Assembly: GCF_002954455.1 (NCBI RefSeq)
Contig: NZ_MSCC01000004.1
Location: 6,783 to 70,782, forward strand
Source: Photobacterium aquimaris
Lineage (GTDB): Bacteria; Pseudomonadota; Gammaproteobacteria; Enterobacterales; Vibrionaceae
Direction: 5' to 3'
DNA length: 64,000 bases
Positions 34,948-44,196 of the stretch are shown here, piece after piece. Under the pieces are notes generated by a model. The model was given only the letters and a program-made list of their open reading frames with translations, searched no databases and was not told where the DNA came from. Each line of letters begins with the position of its first letter. Within the stretch, counting starts at the first letter, position 1. The translations under genes and the position numbers were made by a program.

Positions 34948-35840
34948 TTACCCTACTGACGGATCAACGTTTTTAATTAACGTCTTTATGTCGTGCTTCG
35001 TGATCAAATATAAATAGCTAAAATTGTTTTGCGATGATTTTGCACCTAATGCGTAGTACGGTTCTGGTACTGAGGCATAGCTAAAATCAATCGCTATGTC
35101 GTCAAAGCGAACGTCAACAGGAAACGGCATACGATTACGTAAAGTGATAACGTACAAGTTAATATCGCCAGCCTTATACGCTGATTCAATGCGCGAATAG
35201 AACACGTTAGTAGATCGCCCATAGAACAATTGATCCAAATTGAGCTTTAGTGCTGGCAATTGCTGAATCTGAGAGTTATTTTTCCAAAGACGGCTAGGCA
35301 TAAAATTACGCATAGCTGCATAACGTATTAACTCATTTGGTGATACGGCCTCGTTAGGCACAACAGCCGCAGCAGCCCCACTATCGCTGAACGCAGCATT
35401 AGAGGTTTGCTCGTCAGGAAGCACACCAACTGGCATTGATGATTGCATTGCTACTTTACTAGCGTTGTCATTTTCCCACGGCATTACCACTCGTATTTCA
35501 TCATCCGTACCTTTTGCCGTTGGTGATGAATTAACAGTGAATTTAATGATCTCGCCAGTTGTTGCGAGTTTTGCTTCAACAGGAACGTTCTTTAATGTTT
35601 CGTTAGACTGTATATAAAGGACACCAGCGGCACTATCTACTAACAACTTACCCTTTAGTTCCACTGGTACGCGAAACATGGTGTTATCGGGCATACGCAC
35701 TAAACGTTGTTGTTCATTTTTAAGGTTGATCTGTAATGGCGCACCATCCCATTTCATAACCTCGGTTGCATTAGCAGAAAGGCTACAAGCAGTAGCGAGT
35801 AGTCCTGATATTAAAAGGGCGATCTTTTTTTGTTATTCAT
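34948..35840 (-). CDS. VirB9/TraK-like protein (TIGR03749 type) with a frameshift in the signal peptide
   Basis: The frame from 35757 downward encodes 269 residues that resemble the periplasmic TraK-like partner of TraB (WDGAPLQINLKNEQQRLVRMPDN). That ATG would give a protein with no export signal. Upstream in the same frame lies KIALLISGLLATACSLSANATEV, a clear signal peptide, and just before it ATG AAT AAC and seven A (35840 down). One more A would join ATG to the signal peptide as MNNKKKIALL. So the gene is either broken by loss of one base in the A-run, miscalled, or expressed by slippage there. The stop is 5 bases from the next start. Confidence 0.75.
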
Positions 35841-35842
35841 AA

Positions 35843-36544
35843 TTAACCGTCTAAACCTATTCGAGTCGGTTCACCGTAGAAACCGGTAATACGTAAACCA
35901 GTTGGGTTCTTCGCTGGATCGAAATCCGCTTTCTCAACTACGATTGGGTAACGAGCTAGAATATCTTTCGTCTTTTGCCCATTAACACGGTTTACAAATT
36001 GCAGATCTAAATAAACTACCCACTTAGATGCGCTTAACTTAAAGACTTTCTTATCATCAAAACGCGCACCTACCATTTCACGTACTTCTTGGCTAACACC
36101 ACGAGTCGCAATAGATTTTTTAAGCTCAAGTTTGATCATTGTTTCTAACTCTTGAGCGAACTCAGGCGTTAGATAGTTCCGATAAGCAATGATGTTTTTT
36201 TGAAGACCATCGCTAATATCATTTGTATTGAATATTTGCTGCATTACATACAGGCCAAAACCGTATACAGAATAAGCAGGTACATCACTAATGGTGCGAG
36301 TCGAACCGCTTTCCAAGTTAGGCGTTTGATAGAGTAATATAGTGTCAGGTATACGATATAAGCCGTAAGCCGTCACACAAAACAAACCAGCCAAACCAAA
36401 ACCAACAGCACGTAAAGTTTTAATGTGATCGCGTGTTTCATCGCTAAAACGCATCATTTTTTTAGGTAATGAACGTTTAGAAATATTCTCTTTTAGTGGT
36501 GGCGCGATTTGTTCTTTCGCGCTATTAGATTTCGTCTTCGTCAT
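35843..36544 (-). CDS. VirB8/TraE-like protein (TIGR03746 type)
   Basis: 233 residues with a basic cytoplasmic N-terminus, one membrane span (LRAVGFGLAGLFCVTAYGLY) and a periplasmic NTF2-like domain containing DVPAYSVYGFGLYVMQQIF and ARYPIVVEKADFDPAKNPTGLRI. This is the assembly-nucleating inner-membrane factor of the channel. Overlaps the preceding gene by 20 bases. Confidence 0.85.
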   Translation of the reverse strand: MTKTKSNSAKEQIAPPLKENISKRSLPKKMMRFSDETRDHIKTLRAVGFGLAGLFCVTAYGLYRIPDTILLYQTPNLESGSTRTISDVPAYSVYGFGLYVMQQIFNTNDISDGLQKNIIAYRNYLTPEFAQELETMIKLELKKSIATRGVSQEVREMVGARFDDKKVFKLSASKWVVYLDLQFVNRVNGQKTKDILARYPIVVEKADFDPAKNPTGLRITGFYGEPTRIGLDG

Positions 36545-36953
36545 TAGATTTTCTTTTAATTAGATCAAGTTGAGTGCCATGAATATGCGATTGAGTGTCC
36601 CAAGATGTATCATCAATAAACCCACTTGGTATTTTGATTTTGAATAAACCAAAAATAGAAAGTCCTTGAAGTTGCCATTTTTTAGTTAACTCACCTATCA
36701 GCAAATAAGATGGGCGACCTTGTTTCATTCGCCCTATCTTTTTGCTGAGTAACCATCCTTGGATTAGTCCAATGGCAATACCAATCGGTAGACCCATCAA
36801 CCCAAGGATGATCAAGCAAATCAAAGCAAAACACATGATCGAACCACCAAACACCACGCCCAACTCTGAGGACGTTAAACCAAGCAGGATAATTGCCGCT
36901 TCATCTAGATCATCAAGTTTGGTTTGTTGAGTATTCTCTCTTTGTGTTTGCAT
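36525..36953 (-). CDS. Inner-membrane transfer protein (TIGR03750 type, TraL/VirB3-like)
   Basis: 142 residues from the ATG at 36953. Two adjacent membrane spans (LGVVFGGSIMCFALICLIILGLMG and LPIGIAIGLIQGWLLS) are followed by GRPSYLLIGELTKKW and a cytoplasmic tail. The longer frame to 37007 overlaps the upstream gene and is unlikely. VirB3-type proteins work with the VirB4 ATPase. Confidence 0.8.
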   Translation of the reverse strand: MQTQRENTQQTKLDDLDEAAIILLGLTSSELGVVFGGSIMCFALICLIILGLMGLPIGIAIGLIQGWLLSKKIGRMKQGRPSYLLIGELTKKWQLQGLSIFGLFKIKIPSGFIDDTSWDTQSHIHGTQLDLIKRKSNDEDEI

Positions 36954-36961
36954 AATAGTTA

Positions 36962-37348
36962 TTAGAACGAAAGGCCAAATGAGTCTTTGGCTGTACCCAT
37001 GATCCAAATAACAGCAATAATTAGGATAATGGCTACAGCAACGTTCAAACCAAGATCAAAGAATGTTGACTTACCATTACGCCAGTTGTTGTATGCAGCG
37101 ATAGTGTTTTGAGATACAACAACGAATGCGGCAAGTACGATTGCTGCGATAACTACACCAGCAACACCAAATACAATGTTCTTACCCGTTGCGATGTAAT
37201 CTGATGAAGCTCCCCCTGGCACATCTGCACTTGGAAGTGAACCACCAGCAGCATGAGCTTGGACAGAACAAATAGTGGATAGAAGTAATGTTGCTGTACG
37301 CGCTTTTGCTTTTTTAAATACGCTTAGTGGTTTTTTTAAATTTTTCAT
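36962..37348 (-). CDS. Pilin-like membrane subunit (TIGR03745 type, VirB2-like)
   Basis: 128 residues from the ATG at 37348, which has TTGGAATC before it. A long signal peptide ends near VQAHAAGG; two hydrophobic helices follow (NIVFGVAGVVIAAIVLAAFVVV and LGLNVAVAIILIIAVIWIMG) separated by the basic loop NNWRNGKSTF. This is the plan of VirB2-type conjugative pilins. Confidence 0.8.
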   Translation of the reverse strand: MKNLKKPLSVFKKAKARTATLLLSTICSVQAHAAGGSLPSADVPGGASSDYIATGKNIVFGVAGVVIAAIVLAAFVVVSQNTIAAYNNWRNGKSTFFDLGLNVAVAIILIIAVIWIMGTAKDSFGLSF

Positions 37349-37373
37349 TTCTGATTCCAACTGAAAATGTTTT

Positions 37374-37607
37374 TTATGTAAGGTAGTAAAAGGAAAAAAT
37401 CATCAAGCAAAGCCAGCGTGCTATGAGTTCTATTGCTTCATCTGAATCGAGTCTATTTTTCGACCAAGACTTGTAACAAGCAGTGAACATCATTGCGCCC
37501 ATGATTAGATAAATAATCACAAAGATGCTGGATAAAATAATAGATAGAGAGCCTGATTGTGCCGCCCCCTGAACTGTTGCATTCCAAGCGTCTATTGCTT
37601 TACTCAT
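37374..37607 (-). CDS. Small membrane transfer protein (TIGR03758 type)
   Basis: 77 residues with two membrane spans (LSIILSSIFVIIYLIMGAMMFTACY and WLCLMIFSFYYL) and a short polar link (KSWSKNRLDSDEAIELIAR). In ICE clusters this small protein stands just before the pilin-like gene, as here. Role unknown. Confidence 0.75.
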   Translation of the reverse strand: MSKAIDAWNATVQGAAQSGSLSIILSSIFVIIYLIMGAMMFTACYKSWSKNRLDSDEAIELIARWLCLMIFSFYYLT

Positions 37608-37613
37608 AAGTAC

Positions 37614-37943
37614 CTACCCTTGAAATTGTGAACCGCCATTGTCTAAAACAGAGACAGGTACAGGCTGCAAAGGTCGATACAAGAAATCATCAACTTGTTT
37701 TTGAAGTTTCAGAATTTCATTTTGAAATTTGGCATAGTTAAACTGCGCTTTAGCACGAGTATTCGCAGAGGCTTGAGAGGCCGTTGCTAGTTCATTTATC
37801 TTTGCCAATTGAGTTGATACAGTTTGCAATCCAATACGCTCACGCTGGCTATTTGGACGTAGAGAACCACGATCATGAGCAGCTAAAGCAGATGTAGAAC
37901 CACAAACAAGAAGTAAGGCTAATACGGCCGTTTTTATCTTCAT
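37614..37943 (-). CDS. RAQPRD-family conjugative element protein
   Basis: 109 residues from the ATG at 37943: signal peptide MKIKTAVLALLLVCGSTSALA, then a helical domain with AKAQFNYAKFQNEILKLQKQVDDFLYRPLQPVPV, where the name-giving (R)AQPRD segment is LQPVPV here. First gene of the core MPF_G operon, with a dyad copy 120 bases upstream. Function unknown; periplasmic. Confidence 0.78.
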   Translation of the reverse strand: MKIKTAVLALLLVCGSTSALAAHDRGSLRPNSQRERIGLQTVSTQLAKINELATASQASANTRAKAQFNYAKFQNEILKLQKQVDDFLYRPLQPVPVSVLDNGGSQFQG

Positions 37944-38062
37944 TTGTTGCACTCGTTATTATTCGATGCGGTAAGGTTAATGCGGTTTTAATTTGAGGCT
38001 GGAATTAGTTGGTAAACGGTAAATTGGACAATAAAAGAAGTGAATTGAGCCGAGGGAGTGTT

Positions 38063-38083
38063 GATTTTGTAGTTTGCAAAAAC
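38063..38083. promoter_or_regulatory. Dyad operator candidate (GATTTTG-TAGTTTG-CAAAAAC)
   Basis: One arm perfect, the other 6 of 7. Read on the minus strand the spacer is CAAACTA, the same as at 53254; twenty-two bases here match the reverse complement of that site exactly. It heads the core MPF_G operon. Confidence 0.72.
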
Positions 38084-38087
38084 AATA

Positions 38088-38113
38088 AAAGCCACCCCGT
38101 TAAGAGTGGCTTT
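38088..38113. terminator. Bidirectional terminator between thin-pilus and MPF_G operons
   Basis: AAAGCCAC pairs with GTGGCTTT around ten bases, 11 bases below the stop of the 404-residue gene. Confidence 0.75.
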
Positions 38114-38124
38114 AGCTAACTTAT

Positions 38125-39339
38125 TTAGTTTACAAATATTTCATAAGTTAAAGGGTAAATTTCTGTTCGCTTAGATTCGCAAGCCGACCAGTGAATGTAC
38201 TTATCATCACTCTTTTTTGTAAGAGATAAAATAGACGTAAAATTGAAGTGGTTATCGAACATAATTGAATCACGGATATTCTCAGGTATGTATTGCTCAA
38301 CCGTTGGATTATCTTTATCAATAATTGCGCATTCTTGAGCAATATTTCTGTTCATTTTTACATTATGTGAATTTTTTAAAGACACAGATGCATTAGGATT
38401 CCAATACCTAACACCACCGCGCATATAGAATAAAATCCTTAAATATTTAGGTGTTTTGTTTGTAAAGCCTAATTCACTCATATTATGACCTTTTCTATTA
38501 AGTTTATTCTTTAATAGGAATCGGCCAGAAAATAGAATGGGCGCATTAATTTTTTCGCGCTGATTAGCAGACACCGAAAAATAAGGGGCTGTACTTGAGC
38601 TGTAGTTACCCTGATCATTACTACTGCTATTTGACCCCGCTGGCATAAATGAGTGGATCGTAGGTCGAAGTCGAACCAAGGCGCGATCTACCCCGTTAAA
38701 CATCACATCTTCTTGAGGTATACCGTTGTCATTTTTAACAAAATTCAAAATTCTTGTTTGAAAGCCAAGTTTGGAATTAATAAACTCTTTATCACTATCG
38801 TACTTTTCCCACACAGAATCATCGAGTGGTGTTTTTTCATCTGTTAATGTTCCATAAATATCTAGCCCATCAAACCGATAACCAAACATTGATTTTTGCT
38901 GATTAGTTTTACCTGAGTTATCACGCCAAGCTGTACTCGAAAAATTCATCATAAGTTGCCGTGCGAATTTCTGATTACCTTTTAAAGTTAGAGCGAAATT
39001 AGTAGGTGTCCCCTGCATCTTATCTAATGGAATATATACCTGATATAACAGTCGATCTTGAGTATATGGCTTAACATCAATATCACTTGTGGTCTTATCA
39101 ATAAATCGTTCTGCTTGCACTGTACCAGCTACATATTGCAGTGACGGCATTGTTGGTATTATTCCATTTTCAGTCAAATACTCTTGCCTTGGAACGATTA
39201 TCTTATCCGAATATGTAGGGGAGGTATTCATTACCCCTGAGTAATCTTTTTTATCTGGATAATAAACAGCGTTTGCATAACCAGAGATTGCAAGAGTAGA
39301 AAGTAATAATGCATAAAGTGTTGTTCTAAGTATTGTCAT
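38125..39339 (-). CDS. Exported protein of unknown function, thin-pilus operon
   Basis: 404 residues with signal peptide (LRTTLYALLLSTLAISGYANA). Mostly beta, no recognised domain; two Cys near the C-terminus (NIAQECAIID and HWSACESKR). It is the last of three co-transcribed exported proteins after the minor pilins, each stop touching the next start. I do not know the family. It may form part of the pilus tip or an outer-membrane assembly factor. Confidence 0.6.
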   Translation of the reverse strand: MTILRTTLYALLLSTLAISGYANAVYYPDKKDYSGVMNTSPTYSDKIIVPRQEYLTENGIIPTMPSLQYVAGTVQAERFIDKTTSDIDVKPYTQDRLLYQVYIPLDKMQGTPTNFALTLKGNQKFARQLMMNFSSTAWRDNSGKTNQQKSMFGYRFDGLDIYGTLTDEKTPLDDSVWEKYDSDKEFINSKLGFQTRILNFVKNDNGIPQEDVMFNGVDRALVRLRPTIHSFMPAGSNSSSNDQGNYSSSTAPYFSVSANQREKINAPILFSGRFLLKNKLNRKGHNMSELGFTNKTPKYLRILFYMRGGVRYWNPNASVSLKNSHNVKMNRNIAQECAIIDKDNPTVEQYIPENIRDSIMFDNHFNFTSILSLTKKSDDKYIHWSACESKRTEIYPLTYEIFVN

Positions 39340-40044
39340 TTAACCCCCAACCACTGTCAATTTAGCTTGATTAACAAAAGTTCCTGATAGTTGCTCACCT
39401 AATTCATCATTTTTCACAATAGAATTTAAAGTGATTTTAGGTCTAACAATATACTCATGGTATTTCTTCAAACCTGTCATGCTATCGCCAGCCAATAGAT
39501 TTACACTAACAGCAGAATCGAACACTGAGCTTTTACGGTTGCCACGATCACGGTTTGGAATAATGCTTTTTTCAAGCACGACCACCTTTGATAGAACAAC
39601 CGTATTAGTATCTGCATCTATCAAATCAAACGCTACTGACGTAGGTGAACGCACCATCGTTAATGCGGCGGTGTCTCGACCAATTAATCCCCCCATAGTC
39701 ACTGGCCTTGAGCTTGAATTTTGAACATTAAACTCCACTTCAAATCCAACTGAAAGATACCCTAATTGACCCGTGTTAACTCTAGTATCTACACCCCAAC
39801 GTGACATAGTAGGATCACTCTTATCGACGAACCTCGGAACGTTAAGGTCGTAAGTATTGATTGATGGAATAGCCATTCCACTTATCTGATTTTTAATATC
39901 TTCATCTTGAGAGAGCCTTTGTGCTGACTCTTTTGCTTTAATTTCAAAGTTATTAAATTTATCTTCTGATACATTCGATGCTTGTGCCAACGTTGATAAA
40001 GAAAAAGCCACTAAAGCCGATATACTTAAAATTGTTTTTTTCAT
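39340..40044 (-). CDS. Exported protein of unknown function, thin-pilus operon
   Basis: 234 residues from MKKTIL at 40044 with signal ending TLAQAS. The mature part has a beta domain (YLSVGFEVEFNVQNSSSRPVTM, positions about 95-116) and no Cys. The frame reaches to 40125 inside the upstream gene, but the signal peptide defines the start. Immediately followed by the 404-residue gene. Confidence 0.6.
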   Translation of the reverse strand: MKKTILSISALVAFSLSTLAQASNVSEDKFNNFEIKAKESAQRLSQDEDIKNQISGMAIPSINTYDLNVPRFVDKSDPTMSRWGVDTRVNTGQLGYLSVGFEVEFNVQNSSSRPVTMGGLIGRDTAALTMVRSPTSVAFDLIDADTNTVVLSKVVVLEKSIIPNRDRGNRKSSVFDSAVSVNLLAGDSMTGLKKYHEYIVRPKITLNSIVKNDELGEQLSGTFVNQAKLTVVGG

Positions 40045-40049
40045 AATTA

Positions 40050-41099
40050 TTAGATCCCTAGCCATAGCATATCTGCATACTTCGTCATTAATGGTCGAGT
40101 CCAAATCATATATTGATCTACCCAAGAGATTGCTGCATTTTCGGCATAGGGATTTCCGGCTTTTTTTTCTTTTTGTAACCAGTCATTTGATAAATGTTCC
40201 GCATATTTAAGCTCACTAGAATCCAAATCATAGTTATTATTCCGAATTGAATGTGGCATTGATTCTGTATTTAATATTTCAATACAAACCTTAACTGGTA
40301 GCTCTCTAACACCTAGATTAAACGTATGCGCAGCACTGTTTTGCATGAAATATTGAGATTCACCAACTTTATTCGGACTACCTTTTACTTGTACTTGGGG
40401 TGATATATACGAGCCTAAGACTTTAAGACCATCAAAGCTTGATATGGTCATTTTTATTCTTGTAGTTACACCATTTTTAATGACGTTAATTGCACTTTGT
40501 GAACGTACATATAAACGACCTGACTTACCCGTTGCTGCACTTCCATAAGCGTCACAATTACCGTGAGGTTTAGGGTAAGCTGAAACCTGCCCCGAATACA
40601 AAACCCAAGTATCAACGCCATTAGGTCTTTTAATTTCTTTACCATCGGTAATTGGAACTAAATTATTGTTGTAATAAGCTACAGCACCAGAACTTGTGAT
40701 TTTGTTACGGTAAAAATCCGTATTATTCGACTCTGCTAGTGGCGTGTTTTGATCAAATTTATTACCAAAGCTATCACGCCCAAACTGGCGCGATATTGGA
40801 TCTAAATTGCGCTTATCATTCAACGTTCTCTGCAAATATAATTGGCGTTTCCATTCAATCTCATAGCCTTGGCTTGTGGTTTTAGGTAGCTCCTTTAATG
40901 CGTTTTCAGAATTAAGAACACCAACAAACTTTTTAAGGCTTTGTTCCGAATGTCTTTCAGCTTTAAGTTTTGCAGCCCAGACTAAATCAGCTTTTTCTTT
41001 AGCCGCAGCTATATCATCATCATATGTGTTATTTCCTGCATAACTAAATGGGCTTAAAGCAATGGCAATTAGAACGCTTAATCTCTGTGTTTTAGTCAT
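40050..41099 (-). CDS. Exported protein of unknown function, thin-pilus operon
   Basis: 349 residues, signal MTKTQRLSVLIAIALSPFSYA, then a charged helical section (residues 28-70) and a beta section with GNCDAYGSAATGKSGRLYVRSQ. Two Cys could pair (GNCDA and VKVCIE). Overlaps the preceding pilin-like gene by 8 bases. No family recognised. Confidence 0.6.
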   Translation of the reverse strand: MTKTQRLSVLIAIALSPFSYAGNNTYDDDIAAAKEKADLVWAAKLKAERHSEQSLKKFVGVLNSENALKELPKTTSQGYEIEWKRQLYLQRTLNDKRNLDPISRQFGRDSFGNKFDQNTPLAESNNTDFYRNKITSSGAVAYYNNNLVPITDGKEIKRPNGVDTWVLYSGQVSAYPKPHGNCDAYGSAATGKSGRLYVRSQSAINVIKNGVTTRIKMTISSFDGLKVLGSYISPQVQVKGSPNKVGESQYFMQNSAAHTFNLGVRELPVKVCIEILNTESMPHSIRNNNYDLDSSELKYAEHLSNDWLQKEKKAGNPYAENAAISWVDQYMIWTRPLMTKYADMLWLGI

Positions 41100-42318
41100 C
41101 TGTTAACGATCTCTGGCATGAAATTATGTAACTAATATTTGCACCAAGCGGTACTTCACTTGCACCTAATTGAGCTTTATCGTGTGACGCTTCGTGAGAG
41201 TAGTTAGTTGTTGTGTTTGTATCACCCCAAAAACCATTTTGACCATTAGCATCACGACCATAGTTAATAAGATAAAAATGAATCCAATAGCGGTTATAGG
41301 TGTATTTAATGTCACTTGTTAAGCCAAAAGTTGCTATGTTGGCAAACGCATTGTTAGGCATTTCATTTTTGTCCATCACTGTATTAGCAAGTGGATAAAT
41401 AGATGAAATAAAACCACTAATTTTTATGTCTTCTGCAGTATATGGATTAGAACTAGATGTCGTTGTACCATCCATCTTTTTGCACAATGAAAAATCTAAT
41501 TTTTGCCTATCAGTAATATTGATACCATCAATAGTTGTTGTATGACCAATATCAACAGAGCGAACACCAGCAGCCATGATTAGACGGTCACTACCTAACT
41601 TTGTACCGTCAGTTAATTGAATTTTCCCATTACCAGCGATAATGGTTTTATTACCAGTGTCCCAATCAGCCTCTAACTTGACTGTACCATCTAACTTTAA
41701 GTAACCATTAGATGATGATGGCGTGTAACCACTGGCTATATCAATAGGTACTTGAAGCCAGGTTTTATCAGCCTCTATGACTATTTCTGAACGGACAATC
41801 ATCGAAGACACACGTTTCACTAAAGCCCAATCCCTTTTTTGTGATGGACTCAGATTCTTAATAGTACGAACAGATGATTGCGATAATGAATTACCGAAAT
41901 TAAAATCTGTAACATCAATTTTAAGTAACTTTCTCTTATCATTATCTGGATCTGTAATTAAAACCATATCCCCACCAAATGCTGATTTCGTTACATCATC
42001 ACAATTTGTTGCCGCCTGTTCTGGTGTTGGGCTTTCAACGCAATTTGGTACAGTACCTAATTCAGCAAGATCTTCTAAAGAGCTTGGAAATTGTTCTTCT
42101 GGTGTTGAATCTACACCGTTTTCTTGATCTTGTTTAGACTTGATTAACTGATACTCTTGAACGTAATTAAGTGTATTTGTGATGTTTTTTGCTATAAACA
42201 ACGCCCGTTCGTCATTTTCTTTTCGATCAAAAATACGTTGTTCATACATAGCTACAGCACTTACACCAATCAGACCAGCAAGAAGCAACGGCAATAAAAA
42301 ACCTTTTTGATTATTCAT
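41092..42318 (-). CDS. Type IV minor pilin-like protein (PilV-like), degenerate N-terminus
   Basis: 408 residues. MNNQKGFLLPLLLAGLIGVSAVAMYEQ starts like a class III prepilin (Gly-Phe after a short basic leader) but lacks the Glu at mature position 5. The rest is a long beta-rich ectodomain with repeats such as GNGKIQLTDGTKLGSDRL and a Cys pair. It shares layout with the next gene upstream (long pilin ending in a Cys and GY/Y tail), as PilV-type tip subunits of R64 do. No shufflon recombinase or inverted segments are present. Confidence 0.6.
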   Translation of the reverse strand: MNNQKGFLLPLLLAGLIGVSAVAMYEQRIFDRKENDERALFIAKNITNTLNYVQEYQLIKSKQDQENGVDSTPEEQFPSSLEDLAELGTVPNCVESPTPEQAATNCDDVTKSAFGGDMVLITDPDNDKRKLLKIDVTDFNFGNSLSQSSVRTIKNLSPSQKRDWALVKRVSSMIVRSEIVIEADKTWLQVPIDIASGYTPSSSNGYLKLDGTVKLEADWDTGNKTIIAGNGKIQLTDGTKLGSDRLIMAAGVRSVDIGHTTTIDGINITDRQKLDFSLCKKMDGTTTSSSNPYTAEDIKISGFISSIYPLANTVMDKNEMPNNAFANIATFGLTSDIKYTYNRYWIHFYLINYGRDANGQNGFWGDTNTTTNYSHEASHDKAQLGASEVPLGANISYIISCQRSLTDD

Positions 42319-42326
42319 ATAGTCCC

Positions 42327-43310
42327 TTACTTCTTGTTACGGCACATAGTCATATAACCCATTAAAATAGAAGCTTTTTTAGATGATGATATTCCTCTAT
42401 CGGCATAGCTGTTATAAACCTCATATTTGTCTGAATAGGTACTCAGAGCAGTAAATGAAGTCCAAAGTATCCATGAATCGCCATTATCAATTGGGCGTGA
42501 ATAAACAGAAGAAATAGACGTAAATTCATCCGAAACTAAATTGCTAGGCGCAATACCATTGAACCAAGTTAAGATCTTTGGTTCTGTATCGCGTTTGTCA
42601 CAGATTGGTTTGGGTACTAATTCCCCTGAAAGCAAAGTACCGCTGTCTCTGATCAGGCCATTAGAGACTGATAATTGTGTATTACCATCTGTTGTCGTTA
42701 ACGTTATATCCCTAACATCTGTGATCTGTTTATCACCAACAATCCAATCGCTCTTTAACGGTTTAGAACCATCTGCAGGTATGTATAAATCGCTATCCAC
42801 AGTTCCACCACCATCGGTATTAATAGTCCATGTCTTAGTTGATAGTAGGGAATATGAAATTTTGAGGTTAGTACCATCTACTGTTACATGTGGAAGCTCT
42901 TTGCTTGCAAGACCAATAAATAAACTTCGGTCACGCTTCGATAACTTTGTCATTGGCACTAAAATAGAATGAATTTTGCCGTCATTTTCTGAGATAAGCG
43001 TAATCTTTTCACCCCAAAGAGTTTTGTTAATATGAGTACAATACTCAAGATTACCGCCACCACTTGCCTCACATGAGTAGTCATAACCGTTTGTGATCAT
43101 GGCCTCTAATGAGTTAGGTACGCCCATCTGAAAAACAGCACTTTGTAATAGGCTTCCAGTCTCATTTAATCGCTTAACTTGAGTATTGTAATAATTTGAT
43201 AGCGACTGATTCTTGTGCTGCTTAAATGCATAAATTCCAACTATGCTGACCACAACTAAAACGACAAGTAATTCAATAAGCGTAAAGCCTTTATTTCGTA
43301 ATTTCTTCAC
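42327..43310 (-). CDS. Large minor type IV pilin (PilV-like)
   Basis: 327 residues with a classical prepilin start: MKKLRNKG, then FTLIELLVVLVVVSIVGIYAF with Glu5. The ectodomain has two N-terminal Cys (DYSCEASGGGNLEYCTH) and later GDKQITDVRDITLTTTDGNTQLSVSNGLI, a beta-repeat like bacteriophage or PilV tip domains. It likely sits at the tip of the thin pilus and contacts recipients. Its size resembles R64 PilV. Confidence 0.7.
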   Translation of the reverse strand: MKKLRNKGFTLIELLVVLVVVSIVGIYAFKQHKNQSLSNYYNTQVKRLNETGSLLQSAVFQMGVPNSLEAMITNGYDYSCEASGGGNLEYCTHINKTLWGEKITLISENDGKIHSILVPMTKLSKRDRSLFIGLASKELPHVTVDGTNLKISYSLLSTKTWTINTDGGGTVDSDLYIPADGSKPLKSDWIVGDKQITDVRDITLTTTDGNTQLSVSNGLIRDSGTLLSGELVPKPICDKRDTEPKILTWFNGIAPSNLVSDEFTSISSVYSRPIDNGDSWILWTSFTALSTYSDKYEVYNSYADRGISSSKKASILMGYMTMCRNKK

Positions 43311-43406
43311 AAGTAACTTCCAGAATATAAAGTACAGCCAGTATAAAACTTGTTTTAGCTAACCCATTTTTTAGACGGTTAACTAATAATTACTTGCTGG
43401 TGGGTT

Positions 43407-43427
43407 GAGACTGCAAACTGCAATTTC
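43407..43427. promoter_or_regulatory. Weak dyad candidate (GAGACTG-CAAACTG-CAATTTC)
   Basis: Matches the common spacer but only 4 and 5 of 7 arm bases; about 97 bases before the PilV-like gene. Counted as doubtful. Confidence 0.3.
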
Positions 43428-43446
43428 TATTTGGAATTAAAAAAAT

Positions 43447-43464
43447 AGCGATCCGAAGATCGCT
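43447..43464 (-). terminator. Terminator hairpin
   Basis: AGCGATC-CGAA-GATCGCT flanked by A and T runs, 18 bases below the stop of the 196-residue minor pilin. Confidence 0.8.
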
Positions 43465-43481
43465 TATTTTTGTGGAGAGTA

Positions 43482-44072
43482 TTACTCGTAATTTGACTCA
43501 CTATCAGGATCAATTGGATTTATTAAGCATGGTGATAATGGTGTTTCTGAATTGCGAATGTAAACAGAAGACAGTGGATACTCAAAGGCAACACCATCAC
43601 CAGAACTTAATAACTGGCCATGCAAAGAATTAGCAAAATACTTAGACTTATCTTTGAATGCATCACTAAAGAATACTTTTATCTGAATCTTATTTAACTT
43701 AGTGCGTTTGTTATGATCGGCTTGCATTTCGGCTTTAGTGAAAAACTCACCTTTAACCGCTTTGAATGAGTACGAGGCTTTCTTAATAATACCTGATGTA
43801 TCTATTGAGTTCCCTTGACCATCATTGATGTTATAAACAATTGGATTGCCCTCTATATCTGTACTCTCAAATAATTTACAGGAAGACATTAACTTAGTGC
43901 CATGTAATTCCGCTTCTAACCTTATGTCATCAACAAACTCTATAATCTGTTCTTTTTCAACATAAGGCTTAATCACATTATTGATAACTGCTGGAATTGT
44001 AGCCCCTAAAATAATCACAATTACAATCACAACCAGTAATTCTATCATCGTGAAACCACGATTATTTTTCAT
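43482..44072 (-). CDS. Minor type IV prepilin
   Basis: 196 residues with a textbook class III leader (MKNNRG, then FTMIELLVVIVIVIILGATIPAVI, Glu5 present). The ectodomain has two Cys (SSCKLF near 60 and SPCLIN near the end) as pilins usually do. Separated from its neighbours by terminators, so it may have its own promoter. Confidence 0.75.
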   Translation of the reverse strand: MKNNRGFTMIELLVVIVIVIILGATIPAVINNVIKPYVEKEQIIEFVDDIRLEAELHGTKLMSSCKLFESTDIEGNPIVYNINDGQGNSIDTSGIIKKASYSFKAVKGEFFTKAEMQADHNKRTKLNKIQIKVFFSDAFKDKSKYFANSLHGQLLSSGDGVAFEYPLSSVYIRNSETPLSPCLINPIDPDSESNYE

Positions 44073-44152
44073 TTATTCTCTCCACTAACTCTATTTCTTG
44101 GAGTTTATACACATATCAATAGCTGGCTGGTTTTAGTTGCCCCAAGCAAAAA

Positions 44153-44181
44153 AACGGTAATAACACATAGTCATTACCGTT
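44153..44181 (-). terminator. Terminator after the second PilS-like gene
   Basis: AACGGTAAT and ATTACCGTT around 11 bases, followed on the minus strand by seven T. Confidence 0.8.
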
Positions 44182-44196
44182 CTCGTAAAGTAGTTA

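Noticed and set aside
41092..43310. Shufflon at the PilV-like genes
   Set aside because: No inverted 19-base-type repeats, partial pilV segments or Rci-type recombinase seen.
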